Positions 9,310-17,988 of a stretch of DNA of 64,000 nt are shown piece after piece. The stretch's first letter is position 1, and each line of letters opens with the position of its first letter. Below the pieces are notes generated by a model. That model made no database searches. It was not told the origin of the DNA and saw nothing but the letters and a program-made list of their open reading frames with translations. The stretch covers positions 62,001 through 126,000 of the forward strand of contig JAVXCN010000002.1 of assembly GCA_036659455.1 (NCBI GenBank), in the 5' to 3' direction. This stretch comes from Victivallaceae bacterium (lineage in GTDB: Bacteria; Chlamydiota; Chlamydiia; Chlamydiales; Chlamydiaceae). The position numbers were made by a program, and so were the translations under genes.

Positions 9310-10725
9310 TTACATTAAAGTACCGTAAAGCTTGGAGTATTGTTGAGCCGGAATTTTCCAATCGGAGCCTCGAGACATTCCTTCTCGAACCAATCGTTTC
9401 CAGGAATCAGGGTGAGTCGTCCTCAAATGAACGGCTTTTTTCAGAGAGTTTATGAAGTCTCCGTGGGAGTGCTCAAATATGAAACCATTCACATCCGCCT
9501 CTACCGTATCGATCAATCCTCCGGTTTTATTAACGATAGGAACCGTGCCGTAACGCATGGCGATTAATTGAGCCAACCCGCAAGGTTCAAATAAAGAAGG
9601 CATCAGAAAGATGTCGGAAGCCGCATAGATTAAATGAGAAAGTGCTATGTCATAAGACAACTCAATAGATATTTGTCCCGTTGTCTCCAATTTTTGTTTT
9701 AAATCTCGAAAGATGTTCTCCGTTTCGGAATCGGAACAAGACCCCATAAGGACCATTTGACAACCGTATTCAAGAGTTTTGAAGAGAGCTTCTTTTATAA
9801 ACGATAAGCCTTTTTGTTCGGTAAGGCGTGTTACGATCCCGAAAAGAGGTTTTGAGGAAGATGTAAGTCCTAGTTTTTTCGATAACTGTTCTCGGTTGGT
9901 TTGTTTGGCTTTGAAAAAATTATCTTCAATGTTTAAGCATTTCAATGAGTATCTGGTTTTAATGAAAGGATCCGTTTGAGGATTCCAATACTCAAAATCT
10001 ATTCCGTTCGTTATACCGAGAATATTTTTATCCGAAACTTTTATAAGATTCGATTCTTTGATCGTCGATAGAATATCTTTGGCATAAGTAGGTGATACGG
10101 TCGTAATTCTGTCTGCACAGACAAGCCCCGTGTTTAACAGCGAGATTGAAGAGTTATTATCTTGAAAGTTGCAATCTGAGGTATTGTATATTCCGAATCG
10201 TTTTAAAATTTTAGTGTCGCAGGGACCGGTATAGTTGAAATTATGTATGGTAAAAATGGTCTTACAGTTCATTTCCTTAAGAAAAGCTGCCAAAGAAGCC
10301 GTATGCCAATCGTGTAGATGAACGATATCTGGTAGACCGGATTGAATCAAATATTCTTTAGTTGCCGAAGAAAATATTAAAAATCTTTCGACATCGTCAT
10401 CGTACCCATATATTCGATCTCGATCGAATACGGGGAGATTCTCGGGAAATTTTAACAGGGTAAGTTTGATATCGTTATGATAGATGAATTTTTTGACTTC
10501 GATATCCGTTTCTATTCCTCCGATATTCGATCTGAAAACAAAATTCAGTTGACGATCGGTTATTAAGTGAGAGGAATTTAAATTTAATAAACGGTAATGA
10601 GGGAGAATGACTTCAATTGAATAACCTTGTCTTGCCAGAGATTTAGTAAGACCTGCAACTGCTTCGCCGAGACCTCCTGTGCATGCTAAAGGAGATAATT
10701 CAGAGCAAACGTGAGTGATTTTCAT
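9310..10725 (-). CDS. glgA: Glycogen synthase (GT5)
   Basis: Transfers glucose from ADP-glucose to glycogen; chlamydiae accumulate glycogen. The start at 10725 gives MKITHVCSELSPLACTGGLGE, with the KxGGL-like nucleotide-sugar loop represented as CTGGLGEA; an in-frame upstream extension exists but lacks family similarity. Further motifs are HLHDWHTA, LGITNGIDFEYWNP, IVTRLTEQKG and the C-terminal LFEPCGLAQLIAMRYGTVPIV with its conserved E and GTG-like donor-binding residues. At 471 aa it is of normal length. A lone glg gene here agrees with the dispersed chlamydial glycogen genes. Confidence 0.94.
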   Translation of the reverse strand: MKITHVCSELSPLACTGGLGEAVAGLTKSLARQGYSIEVILPHYRLLNLNSSHLITDRQLNFVFRSNIGGIETDIEVKKFIYHNDIKLTLLKFPENLPVFDRDRIYGYDDDVERFLIFSSATKEYLIQSGLPDIVHLHDWHTASLAAFLKEMNCKTIFTIHNFNYTGPCDTKILKRFGIYNTSDCNFQDNNSSISLLNTGLVCADRITTVSPTYAKDILSTIKESNLIKVSDKNILGITNGIDFEYWNPQTDPFIKTRYSLKCLNIEDNFFKAKQTNREQLSKKLGLTSSSKPLFGIVTRLTEQKGLSFIKEALFKTLEYGCQMVLMGSCSDSETENIFRDLKQKLETTGQISIELSYDIALSHLIYAASDIFLMPSLFEPCGLAQLIAMRYGTVPIVNKTGGLIDTVEADVNGFIFEHSHGDFINSLKKAVHLRTTHPDSWKRLVREGMSRGSDWKIPAQQYSKLYGTLM

Positions 10726-11012
10726 GCGTGTCCGAATGTTATGATATCCAAGCGTTATAGTTAACACGTTCCATACTTTTCATAAATTAATTTTTATGAT
10801 TATCTTTCTTTAATTCCTAAGAGTTATTAGGATCACAAGTTATTTTTATGAAAGAAAACTTAAGACGATAACAAGAGTGCTTTAAATTGAAATCTTTTTC
10901 GGAATATAGGAGGCGATTTTTACATCCCTTATTATTTTTAAGGAGAATTGAATGTTTTTGAGCTAATTACTTGTAGTAAAATTCTCAAGAATAGTAGGAT
11001 TTTTCTTGACTT

Positions 11013-11084
11013 TGGGGTGTAGCCAAGCGGTAAGGCAGCGGTTTTTGGTACCGTGTATCGGAGGTTCGAATCCTTCCACCCCAG
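11013..11084 (+). tRNA. tRNA-Gln (UUG)
   Basis: Cloverleaf with acceptor arms TGGGGTG and CACCCCA plus discriminator G. The anticodon stem GCGGT/ACCGT encloses the loop TTTTGGT, giving anticodon TTG, and the T-arm has GGTTCGAATCC. No encoded CCA. It stands alone between glgA and the rplY cluster. Confidence 0.95.
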
Positions 11085-11443
11085 ATGTTTTTGAAAAATT
11101 CGGTTATGAATTTATCGTTTTTTTCGCGGATTCTTATCTTGGATTTCTTGTTCGAATATCCGTGTGTTCTTTAGGCGATATTCAATGCATCTTTTCCCTT
11201 AACTGTGGATTGATTTATAAATCTTTGATTCTTTACTCAATTACTGGTCGGATGGAATTAATTTATTTTGGCCGATGTTGTCAGAAGTGTTTTCGTTCGG
11301 ATTATTTTTATGACAATTCCTCACTTTGATTGTCTGGGTCCGGATCGTAAAGACAAATCTCAAATTTTTATTACGGTTCAATTAATAATCGATTTGTTAA
11401 ATACTTCCCGAATCAACGGAATTTTTGTGATGGAGTCGCAATC

Positions 11444-11602
11444 ATGGATAGATATCGATTGAATTCCCGAAGAGTTATGATGAACACCTTAATAAAAGAG
11501 GTAATTTTAATGGATGATCCGACTGGTCAGGATCCACGACATCATTATCGTATGGATGTAAGGTTTTTTGATGCGGTTAGCTTTCCGAAAGATAGTTCTT
11601 GA
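11444..11602 (+). CDS. Possible small protein, 52 aa
   Basis: An ATG at 11444 preceded by GGAG at 8-bp spacing opens a 52-codon frame ending at TGA 11602 (begins MDRYRLNSRRVMMN, ends FPKDSS). The frame is open further upstream without a start, and a different frame is open over part of the same bases, so chance is a real alternative. No family recognised. Confidence 0.2.
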   Translation: MDRYRLNSRRVMMNTLIKEVILMDDPTGQDPRHHYRMDVRFFDAVSFPKDSS

Positions 11603-11797
11603 TTATGAAAAAAAAATTTAAAAGCCGGATATGGTTTTTTATGAAATCTTAAAGAGAATAAATCAAAATTCGTTTCTATGGTGTCACCATTCGATGAAAT
11701 AACTCGTCGTATTCATGGGAAAAAAAGTCGTTTTTACGATTTTTTTCTTAAAAATAATGTTTTATTTCGTCCGATCGTCCGATCGACTCTTCTTTCA

Positions 11798-11827
11798 TTG
11801 ACTTTTTCTTACTTAAAGTGGTAGCTT
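11798..11827 (+). promoter_or_regulatory. Candidate sigma70-type promoter for the rplY-pth cluster
   Basis: TTGACT at 11798-11803 is followed 18 bp later by TAGCTT (11822-11827). The -35 is good, the -10 is poor. It lies about 150 bp before the rplY start and is the best candidate in the gap. Confidence 0.3.
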
Positions 11828-11977
11828 TGTCGCTGGACTTTCCATTTTTGTTTTGTTTGGGCGAGTTCATATTGCTTCCGTCCTTTATTTGCGGTTGATC
11901 TTTTTCATCGGCCCTTGGCGGATATTTTTATAGATGTTGTTAGATTCGAGAAAAGTTGTTTTGGAGTAATAGGGATC

Positions 11978-12535
11978 ATGGAGCTTACAGTTACGGATCG
12001 TTCGGTTGGTAAGAAATCTTTTTTGAAGATGATTCGTCAGAAGGGGGATATTCCTGCGGTTATTTATTTCTGTGGTCAAGCTGGGGCTAATATTGTCGTA
12101 GACGGTTCTGTTTTTAAAAAATTTCTAAGTTCTATGGAGCCTGGGACTTTATCTTCGACAATCTTTGTGTTGGCTTACGGAAGTAAGGTTTTAAAAACCA
12201 TCATAAAGGATATTCAATATGATATTACGACTTATGATGTAATCCATATTGATTTTGAAGAATTAGTCGACAACATCCCGATTACATTGAATATTCCTAT
12301 AAAATGCGTAAATGTTATGGACTGTTTGGGTGTGAAATTGGGTGGTGTTTTGAGACAGATTGTATACGCGCTCAAAGTTATTTGTCTTCCCGATCATATC
12401 GTTCCTTATCTTGAAGTGGACGTAAAAAATTTGGGAATGGCTCAAACTAAAAAGCTGTGCGATATGGTGTTACCTCTCACAATGAAGCCGATAACCTCCT
12501 TAAAAGAAGTTGTCGTGACCGTGACACGTAGATAA
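11978..12535 (+). CDS. rplY: Ribosomal protein bL25, CTC form
   Basis: The long (CTC/TL5-type) version of ribosomal protein L25, which binds 5S rRNA. The ATG at 11978, preceded by a purine-rich TAGGGA, gives [15 protein letters not shown] and 185 aa, the usual chlamydial length; a TTG at 11915 would add an unrelated leader. The N-terminal L25 beta-barrel is followed by the C-terminal TL5 domain ([34 protein letters not shown]). The TAA overlaps the pth ATG in a TAATG arrangement, which indicates coupled translation. Confidence 0.9.
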   Translation: MELTVTDRSVGKKSFLKMIRQKGDIPAVIYFCGQAGANIVVDGSVFKKFLSSMEPGTLSSTIFVLAYGSKVLKTIIKDIQYDITTYDVIHIDFEELVDNIPITLNIPIKCVNVMDCLGVKLGGVLRQIVYALKVICLPDHIVPYLEVDVKNLGMAQTKKLCDMVLPLTMKPITSLKEVVVTVTRR

Positions 12536-13089
12536 TGGCAGAGAAAGATTTATGTCTTTTGGTCGGTATCGGTAATCCGGGCCTTTCGTTTGCGCAAACG
12601 AGACATAATTTGGGGTTTGCTTTCGTTGATTATGTGGTTGATTGTTTAGGTGGAATTTTTGTAAGGAAAACGGCTTTAAAAAGTTACTTGGCTAAAGTAT
12701 CTTTCGAAGACAAAGATTTGTTGATTGCTAAGCCTCTGACTTTTGTTAACCTCTCGGGTAATTCATTGGGAATTCTTAGGAATCGTTTTAACCTTGAGTC
12801 TGACCGGATTATGATAGCAGTGGATAATGTGGATAAGCCATTCGGTAAGCTAAGTTTAAAGCAAGGTATTGGAGCGGGTGGTCATAACGGATTAAGAAGC
12901 GTTAATCAAGTGTTGGATTTTCGGAATTCTTGGGTTTTAAAAATGGGAATAGGTCGACCTTTGGATGATTCCAAAGGATTAACTGATTTTGTGTTGGGTA
13001 GATTTTCCTTTGAAGAACAAGGTGCTTTACCTATGATTTTTGAAGAAGCAATCATTTTGGTTAAAGAATGGCTTTTACATAAGGTCTGA
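12535..13089 (+). CDS. pth: Peptidyl-tRNA hydrolase
   Basis: Frees tRNA from prematurely released peptidyl-tRNA. The 184-aa protein has the family landmarks: GIGNPGLSFAQTRHNLGFAF (with the catalytic His in RHNLG), KPLTFVNLSGNS (conserved Asn), the catalytic Asp region MIAVDNVDKPFGKLSL, and GIGAGGHNGLRS. The start overlaps the rplY stop. Length is standard. Confidence 0.95.
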   Translation: MAEKDLCLLVGIGNPGLSFAQTRHNLGFAFVDYVVDCLGGIFVRKTALKSYLAKVSFEDKDLLIAKPLTFVNLSGNSLGILRNRFNLESDRIMIAVDNVDKPFGKLSLKQGIGAGGHNGLRSVNQVLDFRNSWVLKMGIGRPLDDSKGLTDFVLGRFSFEEQGALPMIFEEAIILVKEWLLHKV

Positions 13090-13173
13090 AGAGGCTTCTA
13101 TAAGAAAAATCAAGTTTTAGTAGACCTAGTATTAGATAGTCAATAAAATAGGTCTCTGTTTTAGGAGAGATAG

Positions 13174-13512
13174 ATGGGAAAAGATGAAAAACAGCTTTAT
13201 GAAGGAATGTACGTTTTTAGTGTTACCTTAAGCGAAGAAGCTCGTTGTAAAGCTTTGGATAAAGTTACTTCAGGCATTATTAACTACAGCGGTGAAGTTT
13301 TAAAGATTCATGATCAGGGTAGAAAGAAACTGGCATATGAAATTCGTGGAGCTCGTGAAGGATATTATTATTTGGTTTATTTTTCCGTTGCTTCTCAGGC
13401 GATTAGTGAGTTGTGGAAAGAGTATCATCTTAATGAGGATTTGCTACGGTTTATGACGTTAAAGACTGATAAAGTCCAGGAAGTAATAGAATTCGCTACT
13501 TTAGCGGAATAA
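13174..13512 (+). CDS. rpsF: Ribosomal protein bS6
   Basis: Small-subunit protein S6, partner of S18 on the platform of the 30S subunit. The 112-aa product has LYEGMYVFSVTLSEEA, LAYEIRGAREGYYYLVYFS and the LLRFMTLK segment of the S6 fold. A strong Shine-Dalgarno (AGGAGAG) precedes the ATG at 13174. It heads the conserved rpsF-rpsR-rplI order. Confidence 0.96.
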   Translation: MGKDEKQLYEGMYVFSVTLSEEARCKALDKVTSGIINYSGEVLKIHDQGRKKLAYEIRGAREGYYYLVYFSVASQAISELWKEYHLNEDLLRFMTLKTDKVQEVIEFATLAE

Positions 13513-13542
13513 ATAATGTGTTAATTTGGGGATTGATAACGA

Positions 13543-13800
13543 ATGAATAGGCCTAGCGGGGGATTCAGCGGAGACGGTAACAGACGTAAGCGTTTTAATA
13601 AAAAATGTCCGTTTGTAACGGCAGGATGGAAGGCTATCGATTATAAGGATGTAGAGACGCTTAAACGCTTCATAACGGAGAGAGGTAAGATTTTACCTAG
13701 AAGAATCACTGGAGTATCTTCTCATTTCCAAAGACAGTTGACGCTGGCTGTAAAAAGAGCACGGTATATTGGATTGCTTCCATTTGTTGGTGAAGATTAG
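13543..13800 (+). CDS. rpsR: Ribosomal protein bS18
   Basis: An 85-aa basic protein. The conserved core is present: [61 protein letters not shown], split here only by normal family variation. It carries an N-terminal Gly/Arg-rich extension ([19 protein letters not shown]). It lies 30 bp after rpsF and 26 bp before rplI. Confidence 0.96.
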   Translation: MNRPSGGFSGDGNRRKRFNKKCPFVTAGWKAIDYKDVETLKRFITERGKILPRRITGVSSHFQRQLTLAVKRARYIGLLPFVGED

Positions 13801-13826
13801 GAATTATTTTTAAGGGGTTTTGAAAA

Positions 13827-14291
13827 ATGAAGCAACAGTTGCTTTTATTGGAAGATATCGAAGGTTTGGGAAGAAGTGGTGATCTTGTTTTCGCGCGTCC
13901 CGGTTATGTAAGAAATTTTTTACTACCACAGAAAAAAGCCTTTCGTGCTACCGGAAGAACTCTGAAAATGCAAGAACTATTGAGAAAGCAGCGCTTGGAA
14001 AGAGCTGCTTTCGATAAGCTTGAATCCGAATCTTTGTCTTCCAAGTTAGCGGAGATGGTGTTTGAGTTCTTTGTGAAAGTAGACCCTGAACAAAGAATGT
14101 ACGGTTCCGTCACGGTTACCGATTTGATTCAGTCGGCTACGGAGAAGGGTCTCCATTTGGAAAGAAAGAGTTTTCCGTCTTCACACTATGCTTTAAAAGA
14201 ATTAGGAAGAAAATTGATTCCCTTGAGATTGAAAGAAGGTGTTATAGCTCATCTTATCGTAGATATTTTTTCTGAAGCAGCTAGGGATTAA
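13827..14291 (+). CDS. rplI: Ribosomal protein bL9
   Basis: L9 binds 23S rRNA at the base of the L1 stalk. The 154-aa protein shows the N-terminal domain (LLLEDIEGLGRSGDLVFARPGYVRNFLLP), the long connecting helix (about residues 45-75) and the C-terminal domain. The N-terminal GYVRNFLLP signature is perfect. A Shine-Dalgarno-like AAGGGG precedes the ATG. Confidence 0.96.
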   Translation: MKQQLLLLEDIEGLGRSGDLVFARPGYVRNFLLPQKKAFRATGRTLKMQELLRKQRLERAAFDKLESESLSSKLAEMVFEFFVKVDPEQRMYGSVTVTDLIQSATEKGLHLERKSFPSSHYALKELGRKLIPLRLKEGVIAHLIVDIFSEAARD

Positions 14292-14307
14292 AAACGAATA
14301 GTTCGTT

Positions 14308-15171
14308 GTGTTATCTTTATTTTCGCCTTGCAAGGTCAATTTATTTTTACGAGTTCTTTCCGTCCTTCCTGACGGTTATCATTATCTGAATACTCTAATG
14401 CAAGCATTAGATTTCGGAGATTATCTTGTAATCTCCGACTCCGATAGGGATGTTTTTATATCTTCGAGAGAAGACATATCCGGCAGCGATAATTTAGCAA
14501 TTCTTGCCCGAGATTTATTTAGATCTAAATCTGGAATTTCAAATAAATTTTCTATTTTTTTACAAAAAAATGTACCTATAGGTGCTGGTTTAGGCGGAGG
14601 TAGTAGTAATGCTGCTACAGTGCTTTTCGGATTAAACCAACTCTGTGAGACTGGTTTTTCCGATGAGGAATTGAAGTCATGGTCTTCAGAACTGGGAGCA
14701 GATATTCCTTTTTTCTTTTCTTCCGGACGGGCGATGTGTAAAGGAGGGCAAAATTTATCCGTAAATGATTTTAAAGATGATCTCTTAGGTAATAAAAAGA
14801 TTTTTTTAGTTTTTCCTCCAGGACCAGGTACTCTTACTAAGGAAATTTACAAAAAATTTGTGTTTAATTGTATTCGATACGAAGAGAAACTTCTTCTTGG
14901 TCATAATGATCTTGAATCAACCGTCTTTTCTTACTTTCCTTTTCTTCGTGATTTAAAACGGACGCTTATGAAGTCTTTAGGGGACTTTTCGGAACTGATT
15001 TTTATGACGGGCTCTGGATCGACCTTTGTTATTTTTACTGATTATGAAGAAAGAGTCTCCCAAGAATTAATGACACTTTCTCTCGATTTTGTTCTTGCAG
15101 AACCTATCTTAAGAAAGAAGACTCCTTCTCAATGGTTTTGTGTTCCTCACGAAGAGGCTATTTTTGTTTAA
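14308..15171 (+). CDS. ispE: 4-diphosphocytidyl-2-C-methyl-D-erythritol kinase
   Basis: A GHMP kinase that phosphorylates CDP-methylerythritol in the MEP isoprenoid pathway. The 287-aa product starts at a GTG (14308) as MLSLFSPCKVNLFLRV, where the family has its conserved SPxKxNLFL segment. The ATP-binding motif PIGAGLGGGSSNAAT and the C-terminal MTGSGSTFVIF are intact. The position after rplI is the same as in Chlamydia. The 3' end overlaps the convergent 89-aa gene by 14 bp. Confidence 0.93.
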   Translation: MLSLFSPCKVNLFLRVLSVLPDGYHYLNTLMQALDFGDYLVISDSDRDVFISSREDISGSDNLAILARDLFRSKSGISNKFSIFLQKNVPIGAGLGGGSSNAATVLFGLNQLCETGFSDEELKSWSSELGADIPFFFSSGRAMCKGGQNLSVNDFKDDLLGNKKIFLVFPPGPGTLTKEIYKKFVFNCIRYEEKLLLGHNDLESTVFSYFPFLRDLKRTLMKSLGDFSELIFMTGSGSTFVIFTDYEERVSQELMTLSLDFVLAEPILRKKTPSQWFCVPHEEAIFV

Positions 15172-15427
15172 TTAATTGATGAAGCTTTTCCGTTAATTTT
15201 GATACCTTGTTGCAGGACGCTTTTTCTTCGTTATCTTGTAATGAAGAAAGAGCGAATTTTTTGGCTGTGTATTCAATTAACTGTTCTTTATGAAAATTTG
15301 CGGAATTCGGCAGGACTTTTTCGCAAAGTTCTATTGTTCTAAGAGAAAACGTACTAATTTTTCCGGCGGTAGAATTGACTTTATGATTTTCCGTGTTTTT
15401 TTCTAAATTTCGAGTATCAAGGTGCAT
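15158..15427 (-). CDS. Small hydrophilic hypothetical protein
   Basis: An 89-aa, Lys- and Asn-rich soluble protein (starts MHLDTRNLEKNTENHKVNS, ends KLHQLIKQK) with helix-forming composition and a possible amphipathic C-terminus (KVSKLTEKLHQLIKQK). No family recognised. It overlaps ispE tail-to-tail by 14 bp and is divergent from the membrane protein at 15638. The ATG has AGGAAGAT just upstream on its strand, supporting translation. Confidence 0.5.
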   Translation of the reverse strand: MHLDTRNLEKNTENHKVNSTAGKISTFSLRTIELCEKVLPNSANFHKEQLIEYTAKKFALSSLQDNEEKASCNKVSKLTEKLHQLIKQK

Positions 15428-15637
15428 TCTATCTTCCTCATTTGCAATTCAAAATAATACTTATAGTAATATTTTTTTTTTTACAAACGATTTGTGTCTA
15501 ATTTTTATAAACTACTTGATTTTAAGGAGTTTATTTTTAAATAAGATATGTGAAATCGATTCTTGATTTGTTGTGACAATATTGTTTTTTTCTTATAAAA
15601 CCCGATTAACAATATTTTTTGATTTTATCCGGAGTGA

Positions 15638-16984
15638 TTGTTGCTATTACCGCAGTATTCTCAATCTCTATTTATCGGTTCGGCTATTATATTTGCCCTA
15701 GCCATTGTACACACTTTTCTAACTCCGAAGTTATTTTTCATTTCACAGCAATTTAAAAATAAGCAATTGATTTATCCTGAAGCATCAAAAAAATATTACA
15801 TGATTAGTGAAATATTATCGACTCTGAGTAGAGTGGAACTTGTATTTTTCTTCTGGCCTATAGTTTTATTTTGCTTATTTTTTTTCTTGGAAGGCCCCAA
15901 ATTAACATTTGCTTATTTCGAAGCCAGAAACTATTCATTCCCGCTCTATGTTATTATGATGGTTATTTTAGTGAATTCCAAACCGATAATTTTCTTTGCA
16001 GATAGAGTTTTAACGTTCATTGCCGGATTAGGAAAAAGTACGCCTAGAGCGTGGTGGTGGACTTTATTAATCGGTGCTCCTTTTATGTCCTGTTTAGTGA
16101 AAGAAACAGGAGCTATGATTATAGCGGCAACTATGCTGTCTAAAAAAATTTATAATTTAATGCCATCTCGATCCTTTAGATATGCCACTATGGGTTTATT
16201 ATTTTCTAATATTTCCATAGGAGGCATCTTAACTCCAATGTCATCGAGATCTTTGTTTTTGGTTCAACCGACTCTAAAATGGAAACCAAGTTTTATCTTT
16301 GAAAATTTTTCTTGGAAGGCGTTAATTGCTATTATCATTTCTACAACAACGTATTTTTTGATCTTTAGAAAGGAATTTCAAAAATTTCCCGAACAGACTG
16401 CAAGTCGTCTCGAAAAAAAAACGGTACTTCCCTTTTGGCTTGTATTGGTGCATATAGTTTTTATAGTTGTGGTTATTTATGTCAAATCTCAAACCGTTAC
16501 TTTGGCTGCCTTATTTGTTGTTTTCCTGATCTTTCATAAAGTCACTCTTTTTTATCAAAATCCTTTGCATTTGCAAAAAACGGCTTTTATCGGTTTGTTT
16601 TATGTCGGTGTTTTAATTTTAGGAGATTTACAGGAGTGGTGGATTTCTTTGATTATGAATCGACTTTCCAATATCGGAACCGTAGTCTTATCGTTTGTTT
16701 TATCTTCGTTTTTAGACAACACCTTTGTGAGCTATTTAGCTGTGAATGTTAAAAAATCCGGTGATTGTTATCATTATTTAGTTTTTACGGGTATTACTTC
16801 TGCCGGAGGACTAACCCTATTATCGAATTCACCGAATCTATTGGGATACATCCAATTAAGAGAATTTTTCAATAGAATGTCATTTATTAAATTATTTCTC
16901 TATGCCTTACCGCCAAGCCTTACTGCGATACTAATTTATTGGATTTTAAAAGGAGTTCCCGGTTTTTCATCATGTCGATTTTGA
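15638..16984 (+). CDS. Putative Na+/H+ antiporter-like membrane protein
   Basis: A 448-aa polytopic protein with about ten to eleven hydrophobic helices. It resembles the putative Na+/H+ antiporter family that Chlamydia carries at this position after ispE (CT805 as I recall). Conserved-looking stretches include GLGKSTPRAWWWTLLIGAPFMSCL, KETGAMIIAATMLSKK and SFLDNTFVSYLAVNV with an intramembrane Asp-Asn. The start is a TTG at 15638 after CGGAG; no ATG lies in frame nearby. The 3' end overlaps plsB tail-to-tail by 15 bp. Transported ion is inferred only from the family name. Confidence 0.6.
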   Translation: MLLLPQYSQSLFIGSAIIFALAIVHTFLTPKLFFISQQFKNKQLIYPEASKKYYMISEILSTLSRVELVFFFWPIVLFCLFFFLEGPKLTFAYFEARNYSFPLYVIMMVILVNSKPIIFFADRVLTFIAGLGKSTPRAWWWTLLIGAPFMSCLVKETGAMIIAATMLSKKIYNLMPSRSFRYATMGLLFSNISIGGILTPMSSRSLFLVQPTLKWKPSFIFENFSWKALIAIIISTTTYFLIFRKEFQKFPEQTASRLEKKTVLPFWLVLVHIVFIVVVIYVKSQTVTLAALFVVFLIFHKVTLFYQNPLHLQKTAFIGLFYVGVLILGDLQEWWISLIMNRLSNIGTVVLSFVLSSFLDNTFVSYLAVNVKKSGDCYHYLVFTGITSAGGLTLLSNSPNLLGYIQLREFFNRMSFIKLFLYALPPSLTAILIYWILKGVPGFSSCRF

Positions 16985-17974
16985 TTGTTCGAAATATAAA
17001 ATTTCCTGGTAAAGTTCAAGAACGCTATTAAATAACAAATCGCGGCGTATTTTTCTTTGATGGTTTTTTTCTATTCCGGGTATGTCTTCTATGTTTATGT
17101 TTTTTCCGAAAGCTAAAAAAATATCGGTTCGACATATATTCCGAGATTCTCCCAGAGAGTGCTTAATTACAGGAGGAGGAGGAAGGATATCAAAAGTTTT
17201 TAAAGCCAAAGGATAAAACGACATAGTCTTTCCCGAACTTTTTGCCAGTAGTCTGAAAACTTCTATACTGCCTTCATCGAAGGGAGCTATCTCAATAATC
17301 TCTTGTTCGTTCCTTCTATCACGTCCTCCGGAAGGAGCTACATAAATACATTGGGAACCTTTTTTTAATAAGCTTTTGAAAGTTTGTAGGGCTTTTTGAT
17401 TATGCCTTAACCTCTTTTCTTTTTCTTCGGGAGGATGTTCTATATGTCTCTTGGAATGTATGCACAATAAATCATACCCCATACTAAAAGGTCTCGCTAA
17501 GGGATCTTTGATAACGCGATCACCGGCAACAAAAATCATGTCATCCGTAAAATGGGGAAAGCTGGCATTCGATAATGCAAGCGTTATAAGATGAGGATCG
17601 AATTCCGTTTGATGGTTAGCTAGGAATATGACGTTCTCTCCTTGTCTCAGACGTTCGACTGCATCTTGGACAACCTCTGCATGGAGAATAGTTGATGAGA
17701 GAACAATCGGTCTTAAGAAGTCAAGTCCGAACGTCCTATGATTGAAAGGAGATAAGACTTTCTTATGAAACAGTTCAAAAGAAAACGGGGTTTGGTAATC
17801 CTGTTCTACTAATTTAAGATACGTCCGAAAGATCTTTTCGACTTCGTCGAGTGGTGTGAAGGTATTCTTAGTAGCTGTTACATAAGATCTATAGAGCTCC
17901 CATAACATGTTATAAGTGACTTGAGAAATTTTATTCGTCAAGAACGATGTTTTAATTAGATTTTCAAAATCCAT
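16970..17974 (-). CDS. plsB: Glycerol-3-phosphate 1-acyltransferase, soluble type
   Basis: Adds the first acyl chain to glycerol-3-phosphate. The 334-aa protein has acyltransferase block I NHQTEFD (H121 and D126, the HX4D catalytic pair), block II near GDRVIKDPLARPFSMG, and block III YVAPSGGRDRRNE for substrate binding, followed by FYPLALKTFDILPPPP. It is of the chloroplast/chlamydial soluble GPAT type, not the long E. coli PlsB. It lies 14 bp downstream of rng on the same strand, likely co-transcribed. Confidence 0.9.
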   Translation of the reverse strand: MDFENLIKTSFLTNKISQVTYNMLWELYRSYVTATKNTFTPLDEVEKIFRTYLKLVEQDYQTPFSFELFHKKVLSPFNHRTFGLDFLRPIVLSSTILHAEVVQDAVERLRQGENVIFLANHQTEFDPHLITLALSNASFPHFTDDMIFVAGDRVIKDPLARPFSMGYDLLCIHSKRHIEHPPEEKEKRLRHNQKALQTFKSLLKKGSQCIYVAPSGGRDRRNEQEIIEIAPFDEGSIEVFRLLAKSSGKTMSFYPLALKTFDILPPPPVIKHSLGESRNICRTDIFLAFGKNINIEDIPGIEKNHQRKIRRDLLFNSVLELYQEILYFEQSKST

Positions 17975-17988
17975 AGAGATGCGAAAAT

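Larger units (their letters stand above)
11085..11977. other. 893-bp gap without a recognisable gene
   Basis: No protein family could be recognised. Short frames are open but overlap each other, as expected from AT-rich spacer or old decay. Of note are a tandem 8-bp repeat TCCGATCG at 11770-11785 and a candidate promoter just downstream of it. A weak small ORF at 11444-11602 is listed separately. Confidence 0.5.

Noticed and set aside
11006-11329. 107-codon frame running through tRNA-Gln
   Set aside because: It reads through the tRNA gene itself and has no recognisable protein sequence; chance frame.
11770-11785. Tandem TCCGATCG pair as an iteron origin or attachment site
   Set aside because: Only two 8-bp copies, no matching copy elsewhere noticed; too little to support an origin or att site.
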